64,000 nt of DNA from an uncultured Desulfobacteraceae bacterium (GCA_913041495.1 CAJWHT010000004.1:1-64000), one strand, 5' to 3'. Positions 30,201 through 38,389 are shown, numbered from the stretch's first letter. Notes: generated from the letters alone by a model not told the origin. Made by a program: numbers and translations.

Positions 30201-31108
30201 ATGATCCCGGGAATGTGACTGTGGATCTGAGCGCCGGCACGGCAACGGACGGCTGGGGCAATACGGACAGCCTGACGACAATTCCCCAGGTCAGTGGTTC
30301 CAATGACGGCAACGACACCCTGATCGGTTCCAGTGCGGATGAGGGTCTCATCGGTTCATTGGGCAGTGATTCAATGGATGGCGGAGACGGATATGACTGG
30401 ACGGACTATAGTTGGATCAGCATTGGCGACGATGATTTTTCATATGTGGAAATAGATTTGGCAACCAATGATGCAAAAGGGTATGACAGTACCAGCACTT
30501 TAATCTTCACAGATACATTGGAAAACTTTGAAGAAGCCTGGGGGTCCTCAGGCAATGACTATGTGGCCGGGGATGCCAATGATAATTATATCGGTGGAAA
30601 CGACGGCAACGACACATTAAACGGTGGCGCCGGAGGTATGGATACCTTGCGGGGAGACTGGAATGGGTCCGGTCAGGATACGTTTCAGATCATTGATTCC
30701 AGCACCTACGATGTGATTGCCGATTTCAGCTTCACAGACAGCGACATTATTCAAATCGATGAGACACAGCTTGGGTTTACCGCTTATGGCTACAATGAGT
30801 TTACCCAGGCCAGCAGCGCAAGCCAGGTCTATGCCATGGATTATCAAGTCATTGCAGTCACGGATTATGCCAGCAGCGATTGGTCGGACGTCAGTTCCGT
30901 GTTGAATTCCTCGCTGTATTATGTGGATGCATACGACCAGGAATCATACTTCATCGTAAGCAACAATGAAGACTCCCGCGCCTATTATTGGGAAGGTGAT
31001 ACGAACAGCGATTCTGCCGTAAGTGACTCCGAGCTGCATCTGGGGGTTGAAATGGATGGCATTGCTGACTTGGGCGATATGACGGACGCGCATGTGGAAA
31101 TCGTATAA
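24218..31108 (+). CDS. Giant FecR-domain / RTX calcium-binding protein (2296 aa), paralog of the preceding gene
   Basis: Near-identical FecR region (VYNPTDPAGSDLLLQMTQGVFRTVTGEIAEQNPDQFQLKSPLATIGIRGTTVVSEVGGLTEKHGVEDIGPGKVLVVRDAMGNIQFIDAPKLIVDIMQGQ), D/P/E-rich linker (PEPDPEPEPEPSAPEDPEPSDPEPDPEPDPEPEP), RTX block, C-terminus 'MTDAHVEIV'. Confidence 0.9.
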   Translation: MPENNTVSDSVGIVVHVNGQARAESGVETRVLNTGDEIFQGDKLITEAGSGLEVEFNDKTALSQGENSVISVDSYVYNPTDPAGSDLLLQMTQGVFRTVTGEIAEQNPDQFQLKSPLATIGIRGTTVVSEVGGLTEKHGVEDIGPGKVLVVRDAMGNIQFIDAPKLIVDIMQGQAIKAARPLTDKELDHFRTTAPLTTQGEEAPEGDEDADAEDEADVEGEGKEVEGEETGEESTEESEGTEDTETTDEVETEESVTTEDDESEDEPSDDSGSDDPDTGDEPDSTPESPNLTPSIPSNYGSPRDDGPEYSPDFPSPEPDPEPEPEPSAPEDPEPSDPEPDPEPDPEPEPTEGDDNLTGSSGNDSIDGLGGEDSISGEGGDDYLDGGTGADRIAGGQGFDTIQGGDELDGYPANVADYSDDPAGVTVDIVYNYADSAVSYAGSQAVDGWGDTDTLDYISAVIGSGYADSLTITVEDDRSYEIDGDYDEPVFYAAGMAGNDTITGAGTDGVEDVAAVYIEDPNGVSVNLETGTATDGWGGEDVLVDIHVVAGSDHNDTLTGSNDTSEAGEDAFVLTLGDDVIDGGGGSGDEIVLGFLDYDDSFDRALVDLSSGEAKGYNSSSSVLFTDTISNIEEVEGSSGNDTITGDTAANRLDGEGGNDIISGGDGDDDLQGGSGQDELYGGLGADYMDGGDDNDKLYGEDGTDTLNGGLGDDSIGGGAGNDTLDGGDGIDTLLGDAGSDEIFGDAGNDIIDGGDDNDYIDGGDGDDDIVGGLGDDQIYGGSSGADTLEGGDGADTLDGGIGNDSLLGSAGADSIEGGDGDDKIYGGSENDILSGSAGMDDISGEDGDDNISGGADADTLYGGLGADDMDGGDGSDELYGEDGTDSLTGGLGDDSIDGGSGNDTLYGGDGIDTLIGDAGSDEIFGDAGNDIIDGGDDNDTIDGGDGDDSLVGGLGDDQIYGGSSGADTLDGGDGADSLDGGIGNDSLLGSAGNDSIDGSDGDDYIDGGLGDDYLSGSAGLDEIHGNDGNDSISGGADADTLYGDAGEDAMSGGDGADSLDGGDGVDSLVGGSGNDTLNGTDWENSYYAQNAVDYSDDPGAVQVSIDYTYENDTATYSGTATDGWGGTDTLMYIDQVGGSAYGDQFTITLNDVDGDLDNMFAVQGNAGADSITGTADQDVAAVHFDDPSAVSVDLGAGTAVDGWGNTDVLTDIEIAGGSDHGDTLTGSTGSDGFIATLGNDTITGGDGDYDWVYYGWDNDANGVAGVQVDMAAGQAIALDSSNNTLFTDVFSGIEEVWGTEYNDTIYGSTTSRELGGEGGDDSLVGGENSDFTERFSGGAGNDTMDGGSFDGDSPGNQVNYEEYDGGNGVSVSVNYTYSGGSGTYSGSATDTFGDSDTLKNIDQFYLSDNADQITITIDDQDDGSDMRWYVWGNEGADTITGTAGENVWAMYLDDDGGVSADLSAGTVVDGWGNTDVLSNIEAVSGSSFSDALTGSSDNDGFFGTGSDDTIDGGGGDYDWLSYGWVGYNTSVWKVMIDLDSGQAIGYDGIDAAQFTDSFSNIEIALGTEGDDTILGSSTSRILDGEGGNDSLVGGVNSGFGETLIGGEGDDTLDGGNWEMKNARNYADYSDDSSGIDLFIDYTWSGGSDSYYGEVTDGWGNTDTLDNIDRIIGSDYADNFSIQINDYDGDLTTRFYVWGGDGADTITGTSGERVRVMYNDADGAVDIDLLAGQANDDGFGNIDVLTNINAVGGSDYNDVIAGSTNNEGFFASLGNDTIDGDDGDWDWVVYDSFYDDDSDLQGGVDIDLSAGTAKAYNSSSTLTFTDSLSNIEGAYGSSYNDTITGSSTTRELGGEGGDDYIVGNSQNANSFTEYLNGGEGDDTIDGGNFSDDNSYRANNQIEYDWSDTGAGVDVDIDYTRSGGTSTYTGTAIDPYGDTDTLIDIDRFNLTSYDDSISITVDDQDGDSNIRWYIYSTDGSDDYTGTLGERVRLLYLDDPGNVTVDLSAGTATDGWGNTDSLTTIPQVSGSNDGNDTLIGSSADEGLIGSLGSDSMDGGDGYDWTDYSWISIGDDDFSYVEIDLATNDAKGYDSTSTLIFTDTLENFEEAWGSSGNDYVAGDANDNYIGGNDGNDTLNGGAGGMDTLRGDWNGSGQDTFQIIDSSTYDVIADFSFTDSDIIQIDETQLGFTAYGYNEFTQASSASQVYAMDYQVIAVTDYASSDWSDVSSVLNSSLYYVDAYDQESYFIVSNNEDSRAYYWEGDTNSDSAVSDSELHLGVEMDGIADLGDMTDAHVEIV
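26172..27455 (+). repeat. RTX nonapeptide repeat block in second giant protein, containing a 543-bp tandem duplication
   Basis: GGxGxD motifs; LYGGLGADYMDGGDDNDKLYGEDGTDTL (codon at 26252) recurs as LYGGLGADDMDGGDGSDELYGEDGTDSL (codon at 26795), exactly 181 codons later. Confidence 0.9.
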
Positions 31109-31143
31109 ACCATAGCCCCCTGTTTTTCTGACCTGTTTTTCTG

Positions 31144-31180
31144 GCCCGGCCGGTAGCTCATACCGGCCGGGCTTTTTTTT
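31144..31180 (+). terminator. Rho-independent terminator after second FecR-RTX gene
   Basis: 12-bp perfect stem GCCCGGCCGGTA/TACCGGCCGGGC, loop GCTCA, followed by T8. Confidence 0.93.
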
Positions 31181-31251
31181 GTCCAATTTGCCCGGTCCGT
31201 TGTAAATCACAAAAAAGTCACAATATGTGCTGAAAAATAGTCTTTTTGTGA

Positions 31252-31294
31252 AAAATACAAATTTGAAATAATATTTATTTCAAATTTGTATTTT
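31252..31294. repeat. Long AT-rich palindrome upstream of glnK
   Basis: AAAATACAAATTTGAAATAA-TAT-TTATTTCAAATTTGTATTTT: 20-bp perfect arms, 3-nt centre. Confidence 0.9.
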
Positions 31295-31374
31295 CATGAA
31301 TATTTCAAGATTTTCTGATTTGCATCATTTTTCCTTTTATTTCAGTGTTTTATTTTGTTTCTTATTCTTTTTAA

Positions 31375-31788
<414 letters not shown>

Positions 31789-31821
31789 TTAAGACCAACC
31801 GTAAGCTTTAAGGAGACAAAA

Positions 31822-33225
31822 ATGAAATATATATGGATGATTTTACTCTCACTGATCTGCAGCATGTCCGCCGCCTGGGCCGGTGACGACACCCCCACCG
31901 TTTTAACCAACAAGGATGCCATTGCGCTGGTACAGTCCCATGCGGACTATGTCTGGACCCTGGTTTGCGCGGTACTTGTTTTTTTTATGCAGGCCGGATT
32001 CGCCATGGTAGAGGCCGGGTTTACCCGGGCTAAAAACGCCGTTAATATCATGATGAAGAACCTCATGGACTTTTCCATGGGCACCATCTCTTTTTGGGCC
32101 ATCGGCTTCGGCCTGATGTTCGGTGCCTCTAAAACCGGGTTTTTCGGAACCACCGGATTTTTTCTCAGCGATTTTGAGATCGGCGGAGATCCCTGGGTGC
32201 TGGCCTTCTGGATGTTCCAGGTTGTGTTTGCCGCCACCGCCGCCACCATCGTTTCCGGCGCCATGGCCGAGCGGACCAAGTTTACCGCCTATCTGGTATA
32301 TACCGCCTGTGTTACCGCATTAATTTACCCGATTTTCGGTTCCTGGGCATGGGGCTCCCTGCTCAACGGGTCCGGATGGCTTGAAGGGCTTGGTTTTATT
32401 GATTTCGCCGGTTCCACTGTCGTTCACTCCGTGGGCGGCTGGGCAGCGCTTGCCGGTGCGATGGTGCTAGGCCCCCGCCTTGGAAAGTATACCAAAGACG
32501 GCCGGATCAAACCCATCCTGGGTCACAACATTCCTCTGGCCGCCCTGGGCGTGTTTATCCTCTGGGTGGGCTGGTTCGGGTTTAACCCGGGTTCCACCAC
32601 AGCGGCAACAAAAGATATTGCCATGATTTTTGTAAATACCAATTTGGCGGCTGCTGCCGGGGCTGTATTGGCCATGATCGTCTCCTGGATGAAGTTTGGA
32701 AAGCCCGAGGTAGGCATGAGCCTTAACGGCGCGCTTGCCGGGCTCGTGGGGATAACTGCCGGATGCGCCAATGTCACCCCCGGCAGCGCCGTCATTATCG
32801 GTGCCATCGCCGGTATCCTGGTGGTCTTTTCCGTTCTCTTCTTTGAGCGGGTTAAAATCGATGATCCCGTGGGTGCCATTTCCGTTCACGGCGTCTGCGG
32901 TGCCTGGGGAACCCTGGGTGCAGGTATCTTCAACATCGGCGGGACCTCCCTGAAGATCCTTTCCGTGCAGTGCATCGGCATTCTGGCCTGCTTTGTCTGG
33001 ACCTTTGCCATGGCCTATGCCCTGTTCAAGATCATTGACGCCACCATGGGCCTGCGGGTTTCCGCTGAAGAAGAACTGGAAGGGCTGGATGCCACCGAGC
33101 ACGGCGGCAACGCCTATCCGGATTTTACCACCATCAACCATTCCGGCGGCTATTCCGGCGGCACCGGCGGCACAGGTGAAGAAACATCTGCGGCCTACAG
33201 CACCAAGCTGGCCAACCAGACCTAA
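31822..33225 (+). CDS. amtB: Ammonium transporter
   Basis: 467 aa Amt family: 'FFMQAGFAMVEAGFTRAKNAVNIMMKNLMDFSMGTISFWAIGFGLMFG', 'DFAGSTVVHSVGGWAALAGAMVLGPR'. Confidence 0.96.
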   Translation: MKYIWMILLSLICSMSAAWAGDDTPTVLTNKDAIALVQSHADYVWTLVCAVLVFFMQAGFAMVEAGFTRAKNAVNIMMKNLMDFSMGTISFWAIGFGLMFGASKTGFFGTTGFFLSDFEIGGDPWVLAFWMFQVVFAATAATIVSGAMAERTKFTAYLVYTACVTALIYPIFGSWAWGSLLNGSGWLEGLGFIDFAGSTVVHSVGGWAALAGAMVLGPRLGKYTKDGRIKPILGHNIPLAALGVFILWVGWFGFNPGSTTAATKDIAMIFVNTNLAAAAGAVLAMIVSWMKFGKPEVGMSLNGALAGLVGITAGCANVTPGSAVIIGAIAGILVVFSVLFFERVKIDDPVGAISVHGVCGAWGTLGAGIFNIGGTSLKILSVQCIGILACFVWTFAMAYALFKIIDATMGLRVSAEEELEGLDATEHGGNAYPDFTTINHSGGYSGGTGGTGEETSAAYSTKLANQT

Positions 33226-33264
33226 CCCCATCCCATAGCGTTTTTCCGCATTCTGCGGAATTCC

Positions 33265-33307
33265 AACCCGGCAGTGCACCGTCCCCTGCGCTGCCGGGTT
33301 ATTTTTT
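33265..33307 (+). terminator. Rho-independent terminator after amtB
   Basis: AACCCGGCAGTGC / GCGCTGCCGGGTT stem (one T-G pair), followed by ATTTTTT. Confidence 0.85.
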
Positions 33308-33398
33308 GGGGCTTTTAAGCCGTTGTCTATTGTTGATTTTGGGCTGTTCATGATATGATATCCTTTTTCAAAAGCCCAAGACCTTTGGAAGGATAAGG

Positions 33399-34169
33399 AT
33401 GCTTCCGTCCCGAAACCTGATCAAATCCGCATTGTTCATCATCGTCCTTGGAGGTATATTCGCCCTGGGGTATCAGGGGGTGGAATACAATTGGCAATGG
33501 TACCGCATCTGGCCCTATTTCCTGTCAGTACAGGGAGGGCAGATCGTCCCTGGGATACTGTTTAAGGGATTGGTGATCACCCTGAAAATATCGGGCCTGG
33601 GCCTTGTGCTCTCCCTTTTGCTGGGGAGCCTGTCCGCTGTGGCGCGGCTGTCCCCTTTTCCGGTACTGCGGATCATGGCATGGATCTATGTGGAGACCAT
33701 CAGGAATACACCGCTGCTGATCCAGATTTTTCTGATCTATTTTGTGATTTCTCCGGTGTTGGATATCTCGGCATTCTGGTCGGCAGTCTGGGCCTTGAGC
33801 CTCTTTGAAGGGGCCTATGCCTCAGAGATCATCCGGTCGGGTATCATCGGCACCCCCAAAGGGCAGATTGAAGCGGCTCTCGGGTTGGGGCTGTCCAAGC
33901 CGGTGATCTATTACAAGGTCATCATCCCCCAGATGCTGCGGACCACGCTTCCCATGCTGGCAGGCCAGAGTGTCTCTTTGATCAAGGATTCCGCACTGGT
34001 GTCCACCATCTCCATTTATGACCTGACCATGCAGGCCCAGAAGATCGTTTCCGAGACTTTTTTAACTTTTGAAATATGGTTTGCCGTGGCAATCTGCTAC
34101 CTTGTGATAACGGCAAGCCTTTCTTTTTTTATCAGGCAGTTGGAATTGCGGATGAAGTTTGGCAACTAA
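33399..34169 (+). CDS. Polar amino acid ABC transporter permease (HisM/GlnP family)
   Basis: 'LVITLKISGLGLVLSLLLGSLSAVARLSPF...YVETIRNTPLLIQIFLIYFV...EGAYASEIIRSGIIGTPKGQIEAALGLGLSKPVIYYKVIIPQMLRTTLP'. Confidence 0.94.
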   Translation: MLPSRNLIKSALFIIVLGGIFALGYQGVEYNWQWYRIWPYFLSVQGGQIVPGILFKGLVITLKISGLGLVLSLLLGSLSAVARLSPFPVLRIMAWIYVETIRNTPLLIQIFLIYFVISPVLDISAFWSAVWALSLFEGAYASEIIRSGIIGTPKGQIEAALGLGLSKPVIYYKVIIPQMLRTTLPMLAGQSVSLIKDSALVSTISIYDLTMQAQKIVSETFLTFEIWFAVAICYLVITASLSFFIRQLELRMKFGN

Positions 34170-34224
34170 GATGATGGTAGCTTATCATACGATATCGCTC
34201 CACAGCGACTTAAGGGAGATCAAA

Positions 34225-35040
34225 ATGAAAAAGATTGCAGGTATTCTTATTGTGTTCATGCTGGCCGCAGGCACTGCCCTGGCCGGACAAACCGGGGCTA
34301 TGCTGTCCCAGGAAAGCATCATTGAAAAAATTCAGAAAGACGGGGTCCTAAGGGTGGGCATGTCCACTTTTGTACCCTGGGCCATGAAGGATAAAAAAGG
34401 GGAACTCATCGGTTTCGAGATTGATGTGGCAAAAAAGCTGGCCCAGGATATGGGCGTGACGGTCGAATTCGTTCCCACGGCCTGGTCAGGCATCATTCCA
34501 GCCCTGCTGACAGGCAAATTCGATGTGATCATCGGCGGGATGGGCATCACCCCGGAGCGGAATCTTAAGGTGAACTTTACCATACCTTACGAGTTTTCCG
34601 GCATGTCCATGGTGGCCCACAAGAAAAAGGCTGCCGGGCGCAGCTCGGTGGAAGATTTCAACAAAGCGGATGTAACCATTGCCGTCCGCATGGGTACCAC
34701 GGCGGAACAGGCAGCCAGAAAATTTATGCCCAAAGCCCAGTTCAAGCTTTTTGAAAATGAGAGCCAGGCCCTGCAGGAGTTGAACCTGGGCCGGGTCCAT
34801 GCGGTGGTATCCTCAGCCCCCATGCCGGCCTTCCACGCCCTGAAGTTCCCGGATAAGCTCTTTGTACCCATCAAGGAGAATTTTACCAAAGAGCCCATCG
34901 GTTTTGCCCTGCGTAAAGGGGATTACGATGCGCTCAACTACTTCAACAACTGGATTCTCATTAACCACGCCTCAGGCTTCCTGAGGGAAAGACAGGCATA
35001 CTGGTTCGAAAGCAAAGACTGGGAGAGCCTTGTTCAATAA
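34225..35040 (+). CDS. Amino acid ABC transporter substrate-binding protein
   Basis: Signal peptide, 'KDGVLRVGMSTFVPWAMKDKKGELIGFEIDVAKKLAQDMGVTVEFVPTAWSGIIPALLTGKFDVIIGGMGITPERNLKVNFTIPY'. Confidence 0.95.
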   Translation: MKKIAGILIVFMLAAGTALAGQTGAMLSQESIIEKIQKDGVLRVGMSTFVPWAMKDKKGELIGFEIDVAKKLAQDMGVTVEFVPTAWSGIIPALLTGKFDVIIGGMGITPERNLKVNFTIPYEFSGMSMVAHKKKAAGRSSVEDFNKADVTIAVRMGTTAEQAARKFMPKAQFKLFENESQALQELNLGRVHAVVSSAPMPAFHALKFPDKLFVPIKENFTKEPIGFALRKGDYDALNYFNNWILINHASGFLRERQAYWFESKDWESLVQ

Positions 35041-35914
35041 ACCTTCCAACAGAATTACCCTGGTGGATATGGCAGCCCTTGGCCTTGCGGCCGCTGCCAT
35101 ATCCTTTTTTTTGTCCCGTATGGGGGCTGTGCTGGCCTATGACTGGAACTGGGCGGCAATCCCTCAATACTTTATTTTTCTGGACGAAGAAACCGGATCC
35201 TGGACACCAAACATCCTGTTGAGGGGATTTTTCACCACTGTGAAGCTCAGTGTCTGGGCCACCGTGCTGGCATTCATTATCGGGACTCTTTCCGGGATCA
35301 TGGGGGCAAGGGGAAACGGATTTCAGCGGTTTGTCAGCCGGATCTATGTGGAGATTGTCCGGAACATTCCCTCCCTGGTCCTGCTGATCATTTTTTACTA
35401 TTTTGTCTCCAGCCAGTTTCTGGATATACTGGGGCTGGATACCCGGCTTCGCGGACAGCCGGAGGGCGTGCAGGGCCTCGTCTCCTTTTTGTGGGCGGAT
35501 GCCGGCAGTGTCAATGCCTTTGTTTCTGCCGTGGCAGCACTGGCGTTGTATGAGGGTGCCTATATATCTGAAATCGTTCGCGGCGGGATTCTGGGGCTGC
35601 CCAGGGGGCAGTGGGAGGCGGCATTTGCCATCGGCCTTTCAGGACCCAAAACCTTTAGGCTTGTCATCCTGCCCCAGGCCTTTCGTAAGGTGGCCTTTCC
35701 CCTGGCAGGGCAGTTTATTTCAACGATCAAGGATTCAGCCATCGTATCTGTAATATCCATCCAGGAGCTTACCTTCCAGGGGATGGAACTGATGGCTGCC
35801 ACCTTCCTGACCTTTGAAATCTGGATTACGGTGACCCTGCTTTACTTTGTCCTGACTTTTTCATTGTCGGCGATTATAAACGGCTTTGAAAAGCGTTCCG
35901 CCCCAAGGGGATAG
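35030..35914 (+). CDS. Polar amino acid ABC transporter permease
   Basis: 'LRGFFTTVKLSVWATVLAFIIGTLSGIMGARGN...YVEIVRNIPSLVLLIIFYYFV...YEGAYISEIVRGGILGLPRGQWEAAFAIGLS'. Confidence 0.94.
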   Translation: MFNKPSNRITLVDMAALGLAAAAISFFLSRMGAVLAYDWNWAAIPQYFIFLDEETGSWTPNILLRGFFTTVKLSVWATVLAFIIGTLSGIMGARGNGFQRFVSRIYVEIVRNIPSLVLLIIFYYFVSSQFLDILGLDTRLRGQPEGVQGLVSFLWADAGSVNAFVSAVAALALYEGAYISEIVRGGILGLPRGQWEAAFAIGLSGPKTFRLVILPQAFRKVAFPLAGQFISTIKDSAIVSVISIQELTFQGMELMAATFLTFEIWITVTLLYFVLTFSLSAIINGFEKRSAPRG

Positions 35915-35925
35915 GGCAAACCGGG

Positions 35926-36624
35926 TTAATAGGTGCCGTCAAAGGCCCTGTCGTTGAGCTTGTAGCCGATGCCGTAAACGGAGAGGATGAGCTGGACCTT
36001 CGGCAGCCGGGCAGCCAGCTTCTTTCTCAGGTTTTTCACATGGCTGTCCACGGTGCGTTCGTACCCTTCAAAGTGATACCCCTGTACCTTGTCAAGGAGT
36101 TCCGACCGGGAGAAGACTTTGCCCGGATGGGCCATCAGCAGCCTCAGGATACCGAATTCATTGGGTGTCAGCGTAACTTCCTTATTATCCACCGTACAGG
36201 TGTGACGGTCTTCGTTCAGCGCCAGCGGGCCGATGGCGATTTCCGTTTCCCGGGCCGGCGGTGAGGTCCGGCGCAGTACCGCCTTGACCCGCGCCACCAC
36301 TTCTCTGGGGCTGAAAGGCTTGCAGATATAATCGTCGGAACCCAGTTCAAGGCCCACCAGCCGGTCGATTTCCGACACCCTGGCCGTCAGCATAATCACC
36401 GGCAAAGATGAGGTTTTGCGGATATCTCTGCACAGGGTCAGGCCGTCTTTTCCGGGCAACATCACATCCAGGAGAATGAGGTCAACCGGGGTTTTGGCAA
36501 TATATGACTCAACCAGATCCCCCCGGTCCAGAATGGTTGTGACAAAGCCTTCAGCCTCCAGATAATCCCGGATCAAAAGGGCAATTTTCTCTTCATCTTC
36601 AACAATCAGGATGTGGTCGCTCAT
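35926..36624 (-). CDS. OmpR-family response regulator (BaeR-like)
   Basis: 'HILIVEDEEKIALLIRDYL...LILLDVMLPGKDGLTLCRDIR...SDDYICKPFSPREVVARVKAVLRR' plus wHTH C-terminus. Confidence 0.95.
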   Translation of the reverse strand: MSDHILIVEDEEKIALLIRDYLEAEGFVTTILDRGDLVESYIAKTPVDLILLDVMLPGKDGLTLCRDIRKTSSLPVIMLTARVSEIDRLVGLELGSDDYICKPFSPREVVARVKAVLRRTSPPARETEIAIGPLALNEDRHTCTVDNKEVTLTPNEFGILRLLMAHPGKVFSRSELLDKVQGYHFEGYERTVDSHVKNLRKKLAARLPKVQLILSVYGIGYKLNDRAFDGTY

Positions 36625-36633
36625 GGGGCTCCT

Positions 36634-38166
36634 TTATGGGGCGCTGGGTTCTTCATTTTCCGGGACCAGGGCCGGCAGGGTGATGGAAATTTTCACACCG
36701 CCGAGTTCTGATGGTTCCGCCTTGATCTGCCCGCCGTGGGCCCGGACGATGTGCCTGCATATGGCAAGTCCCAGTCCGCTGCCGCCCTGTTTTCTGTTTC
36801 GTGACTCCTCTCCCCTGAAAAGCCGGTCAAAAAGCCGGGGAAGCTGGTCTGACGGTACTTTTGGGGCTGAATCGTCAAAGGCCAATTCTATCCGGTTTTC
36901 TTTGCCCTGGCAAGTGATTCGAAGGTGCCCCGGCGGATCCGTATAGGCCAGTGAGTTTTTTACCAGGTTGGAGAAGAGTTGAACCAAGCGGTCCGGATCC
37001 CCCATCACCATGGCCCGCCCCGGCACATGGGCGGACACCCGGGTCTGCTTTTTCTCAATCCGGGGTGAGAACCGTTCCAGGGTCATGGCCAGGAGTGCGG
37101 CCATATCCACAGGGGTTTTTGAGATCCGGATAATATTGGCCTCGGCCATGGACAGTTCGTGGAGATCGTTCACAAGGCGGATCAGGTGGGTCACCTCCGA
37201 ATGGAGGGAGTTCACCGATGTGGCATCCAGCTTGCGGATGCCGTCCTGAACCGCTTCAAGTTCTCCCCGGAGAATGGCCAGGGGCGTTCTCAGTTCATGG
37301 GAGATATCAGACAGCCAGTTGATCTGCCGCTCTTCATACTCACCGAGGGTGGATGCCAGCCAGTTAAAGTCTTCGGCAAGCTGTCCCAGTTCATCCCGGG
37401 TGTTGGGCTGGAGCCGGGTGTCAAATTGCCGCTTGCCCAGTGCCCGGGTCGCCTGGGAAAGTTTTTTGATGGGGGCCAGCAGATGGGCTGCCAGAAAAAA
37501 GGAAACCAGTACCGAGCAGAGCAGGAAGATGCCGCCGGCCAGGTAAAAGCTCTGCTTTTGCTGCTTGAGGAATTGAAGATCCAGAGGATGGGAAAGATTC
37601 TCCGGCTGATTGAATCCAAGATAGCCCACGGGGTCCCCTTCGGCCGGTATCGGCCGGAGTATTTTGGGATCCGCATGCTGGCGCTGTCCCATTATCAGTT
37701 GTTTGTCTTTGTCCAGCAGCACAACCCGGGGCCCCAGTTCATTTTTACCGGGATGGGGAGGATGGCTCATGCGAAACCTGTCGAGGGACGGCTGTGGAGG
37801 GCCTGGGGGAAGGGGCGGGTCTTCTGGTATTTCCCCCGGATTTGCCGGTGGATGAGGCCTCGGCGCTGGCGGGTGTGAAGGCCCCGGGGGGGCCATACCC
37901 GGGAGATCAGGAGCCAGACCGGCCTCCTGCATGAGGGGCAGCCAGGTAGCAGGGTTCTGTCTCAGGTGGTCAAATCCGCCTTTTTCCCTGTATTCCCGGT
38001 CCAGGATTGATACCAGGCCGTCCAGTTGGCTGTATTCCATCCGGGAGACGTAGTCTGAAAAATTCTGGATGGCATAGAATTGGATCAAGCTGATAAGAAT
38101 GCCCACCAGGATGGCGCCGGTCAAAAGAAACGAGAGAAAAAATTTAGTCAGTAGCGGAATCCGCAT
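36634..38166 (-). CDS. Sensor histidine kinase (BaeS-like) with proline-rich sensor region
   Basis: HAMP, 'SDISHELRTPLAILRGELEAVQDGI', HATPase 'GGSGLGLAICRHIVRAHGG'; sensor region 'PGMAPPGPSHPPAPRPHPPANPGEIPEDPPLPPGPPQP'. Confidence 0.94.
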   Translation of the reverse strand: MRIPLLTKFFLSFLLTGAILVGILISLIQFYAIQNFSDYVSRMEYSQLDGLVSILDREYREKGGFDHLRQNPATWLPLMQEAGLAPDLPGMAPPGPSHPPAPRPHPPANPGEIPEDPPLPPGPPQPSLDRFRMSHPPHPGKNELGPRVVLLDKDKQLIMGQRQHADPKILRPIPAEGDPVGYLGFNQPENLSHPLDLQFLKQQKQSFYLAGGIFLLCSVLVSFFLAAHLLAPIKKLSQATRALGKRQFDTRLQPNTRDELGQLAEDFNWLASTLGEYEERQINWLSDISHELRTPLAILRGELEAVQDGIRKLDATSVNSLHSEVTHLIRLVNDLHELSMAEANIIRISKTPVDMAALLAMTLERFSPRIEKKQTRVSAHVPGRAMVMGDPDRLVQLFSNLVKNSLAYTDPPGHLRITCQGKENRIELAFDDSAPKVPSDQLPRLFDRLFRGEESRNRKQGGSGLGLAICRHIVRAHGGQIKAEPSELGGVKISITLPALVPENEEPSAP

Positions 38167-38389
38167 GGATGTCCTCTCCCTGCAGTTGCGTGTGGCACCC
38201 CGGTTGCGGGGCAGCTTATTGGGTACAGGGTATATAAATCCGTGTGTTTTTTCAATTTGCCCGGGATCTTTTCATGGTTTCTCCATACTTTCTTCATAGT
38301 GAAGGAGGGGTGGTTTGCACGCCCATGATTTTCTTTTGGGGGATTAGATTCTTGATAAAACGGACCAATCGTGGCATTGTGCCGTTGTC

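Noticed and set aside
18311-31108. FecR-type iron-siderophore signalling regulators
   Set aside because: No TM segment or adjacent ECF sigma/TonB receptor; the FecR-like domain is fused to RTX repeats and a T1SS-like tail.
31252-31294. Transcription terminator for the second FecR-RTX gene
   Set aside because: AT-only arms give a weak RNA hairpin, there is no T-run after it, and a perfect terminator already exists at 31144-31180.
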